This document shows, one piece after another, positions 34,759-37,001 of a stretch of 37,001 nt of DNA. Made by a program: the position numbers and the translations under genes. Source of the stretch: Gammaproteobacteria bacterium UBA5078. Its GTDB lineage: Bacteria > Pseudomonadota > Gammaproteobacteria > Pseudomonadales > Pseudohongiellaceae. Position 1 is the stretch's first letter. Each line of letters opens with the position of its first letter. Below the pieces are notes generated by a model. It was not told the origin of the DNA and did no database searches. It saw only the letters and a program-made list of their open reading frames with translations. The stretch spans positions 1 through 37,001 of the forward strand of contig DIAM01000020.1 of the NCBI GenBank assembly GCA_002416505.1, in the 5' to 3' direction.

Positions 34759-36293
34759 GGCGCTGCGCGGGCCTCGTCGCGCTCGGCATCGCCTGCGCCG
34801 CACCCGTTGTGCTGGCGCAGACAAATTTCATCGCCTCGGAGATCCCACTCGGCGAATGGCCCGACGACTTGTTCTTCGAGGACATGGACGGCAATGGCCG
34901 CAAAGACTTGATAGTGCCGAATTGGAGCGCCAACGCGGGGCGCGAGCTCGCGATCTATCTGCAGCAAGACAATGGCAGCTTCCCCAGCACCCCATCGCGC
35001 TTAGTAGAGATCAAGCCCGAGATCATCGCCATCACCATCGCCGATGTCAGGGACGAGCCGGGCAAGGAACTCCTGTTATTCTCCTCTACCGCGGTGTTCA
35101 GCCTCTCCAGCGCCATCCCCAGCTATAGCGGCAACTTGAAGCCCCTATTCGAATGGGAGTTGGTGGCCTCCGTGCCAGATCGGCGGCGCGTTCTGTATTT
35201 CCCCTACCCACAGGACCTCGACGGCGACGGCTATGTCGACCTATTGTTGCCGGGGCGGGAAGACTATGGCGTATTCCGCGGCGGGCCCAATGAGACCTTC
35301 GCCCTCGCCCATCGCTTCAAGACCGTCAACGAGGAGTTAGACCCATCGGAAGTGCCCCTCGGTAGCGCACGCCTAAGTACCGATATCGCGATCAATGAGC
35401 GCGACGGCATCGTGATGAGTGTGACGGCACGTAGTAACTCCGCGTTCGAGGGCTTCGTGTCGGACTGGAGCTCAAGCAAACAGGATGCGCTACTCGCGAC
35501 GCGGCAATGGCAGCCCTCCGCAAGCACCAGCCAACTCAATAGGGATAAGCGCCAAGACATCGTGTTCATGAACATCGGCAATGACCTGTATGGGCAGATC
35601 AATATCCTGCTGCAAGACGCAAGTGGCAGCTATGCCGCCAAGCCCGATTGGCAGGGCCCGATCGATACTCGCGGCGACATTCGCATAATGGACGTGAACG
35701 GCGACGGCATGACCGACGTGCTGCGCATCGTCAATAATTCCAACGAATGGGATGTGCAGTTTTTCCTGAACAAGGGCGCTGCGTTCGACCTGCAAAAGCC
35801 CGATCAAGTCATGAAGTTCTCCGGCTACGACCTAGAGGTCTCCGTGCTCGATCTAGACGGCAACGGCGGCGCACAACTCAGCGTGAGCTATTACACGATT
35901 CCGGTGATTAACGCCGTGCGCAACGCGAGTATCGTGCGCTCACAACTGCTTTATGCCAGCGGCACGGGCGGGCAGTTATTCAATACGCGACCGGATTTTA
36001 AACTGGACGAAAATTTCTCCGCCGACACCGTGCGCGGCCTATCCTCGCAGATCGACATGCAGACCGACATCAACGGTGACGGCCGCAAGGATGCGGTCTA
36101 TGTGAGTAACGAGGGCACCTTGGCGGCGAAGGCGATCGACCAAAACCTGCGCTTCGCAGACACGCCCTTCTGGCAGTACGTCCCTGCCCGCTCGATTCTC
36201 GATTTCGGCATCGAAGACATGAACGGCGACGGCAGCGCGGATATGTTTCTCTATCACTCCACCGCGCTCACCCTATTGGTATCCGCCCCATGA
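34755..36293 (+). CDS. Secreted FG-GAP/VCBS-repeat (propeller-like) protein
   Basis: The 512-residue protein has a signal peptide (ending VLAQ). Calcium-loop FG-GAP repeats are spaced along it: DMDGNGRKD (43-51), DLDGDGYVD (154-162), DVNGDGMTD (313-321), DLDGNGGAQ (366-374), DINGDGRKD (438-446) and DMNGDGSAD (488-496), with a weaker one near 261. Such repeats form integrin-like beta-propellers held by calcium. No enzyme motif was seen. The ATG overlaps the PDZ gene stop (ATGA) and its own stop overlaps the next gene. Acting outside the inner membrane with the PDZ lipoprotein and the pump is inferred. Confidence 0.85.
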   Translation: MRRCAGLVALGIACAAPVVLAQTNFIASEIPLGEWPDDLFFEDMDGNGRKDLIVPNWSANAGRELAIYLQQDNGSFPSTPSRLVEIKPEIIAITIADVRDEPGKELLLFSSTAVFSLSSAIPSYSGNLKPLFEWELVASVPDRRRVLYFPYPQDLDGDGYVDLLLPGREDYGVFRGGPNETFALAHRFKTVNEELDPSEVPLGSARLSTDIAINERDGIVMSVTARSNSAFEGFVSDWSSSKQDALLATRQWQPSASTSQLNRDKRQDIVFMNIGNDLYGQINILLQDASGSYAAKPDWQGPIDTRGDIRIMDVNGDGMTDVLRIVNNSNEWDVQFFLNKGAAFDLQKPDQVMKFSGYDLEVSVLDLDGNGGAQLSVSYYTIPVINAVRNASIVRSQLLYASGTGGQLFNTRPDFKLDENFSADTVRGLSSQIDMQTDINGDGRKDAVYVSNEGTLAAKAIDQNLRFADTPFWQYVPARSILDFGIEDMNGDGSADMFLYHSTALTLLVSAP

Positions 36294-37001
36294 TGCGCCT
36301 CACTCGAAAATTCGCGTCTCTCGCCGCCCTCCTTGGCCTTAGCAACCCAGCGCTGGCGCAATCGACCGGCCCGAGTATCGAGGGATATACTCGTATAGAC
36401 TTCTCGTTGCCCGCGCAGGTAGAGCGCCTACTGATAGTCGACGCCGACCGCGACGGTCTTGCGGACATCCTCAGTGTGGCAGAGGAAGAGATTAGTTTGT
36501 ACTTCCAGCGCAGCTCAGGCGATTTCGACTTCAGCACGCCCGACACCACGATCACGCTTAGCGGGCGCAGCGTGGGTTGGGAGTTGAGTGAAAACTATCC
36601 CGATGCCAACGGTGTCGATGGCTTCTCCCTGTTGGCGCTCGTCGACGGCGCTAAGGTACAGCAGTGGCGCATAGAGGATCGCCAGTTCAGTGCGCCAATC
36701 GACCTACTCACCGGCCTAAGTGGCTTCGCAGGTAGCGGCGTTAATCGCCTGCATTTCTCCCGCGACATCAATGACGACGGCCGTGACGATCTCATCATCC
36801 CCGGTGCGGGCACCCTGCAATTATTCATCCGCGAGGCCGATGGCGGCTATCAACAAGCCATTAGCGTGTTGTCGGACATGCGTATCTTCTCGAATCTGTT
36901 CGTGCGTCAGAATATCGAACGCGATGTTGGCCAGACTCTGACGATTCCCCTTATCGAGCTGCGCGATGTCAACAATGACAATCGACCCGACTTGATCTCG
37001 G
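36290..37001 (+). CDS. Second FG-GAP/VCBS-repeat secreted protein (cut by window end)
   Basis: The first 237 codons of a gene run off the window. It opens with ATGATG overlapping the previous stop. A signal peptide (SNPALAQ) and calcium-loop repeats DADRDGLAD (51-59), DINDDGRDD (159-167) and DVNNDNRPD (226-234) are visible. It resembles the preceding gene in design but not closely in sequence, so it is a divergent relative, not a fresh duplicate. The missing end prevents deciding whether a further domain follows. Confidence 0.85.
   Translation, partial: MMRLTRKFASLAALLGLSNPALAQSTGPSIEGYTRIDFSLPAQVERLLIVDADRDGLADILSVAEEEISLYFQRSSGDFDFSTPDTTITLSGRSVGWELSENYPDANGVDGFSLLALVDGAKVQQWRIEDRQFSAPIDLLTGLSGFAGSGVNRLHFSRDINDDGRDDLIIPGAGTLQLFIREADGGYQQAISVLSDMRIFSNLFVRQNIERDVGQTLTIPLIELRDVNNDNRPDLIS

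Noticed and set aside
1..37001. CRISPR array, insertion sequence or prophage
   Set aside because: No regularly spaced repeats, transposase, integrase or phage structural motifs were found among the supported genes.

Overview
The window looks like chromosomal DNA from a free-living, probably marine or salt-tolerant gammaproteobacterium. The evidence is an edge tRNA start identical, as I recall it, to gammaproteobacterial tRNA-Arg(ACG), a full ectoine operon, several large TonB-dependent receptors (TBDRs), and Tag and Fpr enzymes of proteobacterial type. No phage, insertion sequence or CRISPR array was seen. Genus cannot be set from the sequence alone. LEFT (1-11400): the cut 5' end of a minus-strand tRNA; a stand-alone LanC-like zinc protein followed by a small TBDR; a convergent M48/TPR lipoprotein protease; tag (3-methyladenine glycosylase). 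Then comes the osmoprotection locus: a MarR-type regulator (EctR-like) divergent from ectA-ectB-ectC and an SSS-family sodium/solute symporter. It is followed by a minus-strand pair, a short-chain dehydrogenase-like protein and a receiver-like protein, both lacking the catalytic or phosphorylation residues of their families. MIDDLE (11589-19310): a DUF4156 lipoprotein; a three-gene envelope operon (RND/MMPL transporter, LolA-like periplasmic protein, outer-membrane barrel); a glutamate/aspartate-type symporter; and fpr ending in a tight hairpin. RIGHT (19349-37001): a minus-strand block with two paralogous TBDRs of about 970-990 residues, a decayed C-terminal remnant of a third, and a secreted c-type cytochrome fused to a peptidylglycine-monooxygenase-like copper domain. 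A divergent plus-strand block follows: a small membrane-anchored coiled-coil protein, an M16 zinc-peptidase lipoprotein, then ABC ATPase, ABC-2 permease, double-PDZ lipoprotein and two secreted FG-GAP/VCBS propeller-like proteins. The last four joints in that block are 4-base stop/start overlaps, and the final gene runs off the window. The best candidates for undescribed biology are this ABC/PDZ/VCBS cluster behind the M16 protease, the cytochrome-copper monooxygenase beside the TBDR pair, the pair of residue-depleted SDR and receiver proteins, and the LANCL-like protein with its TBDR. All functional links between genes are inferred from order, spacing and motifs; no homology search was run.
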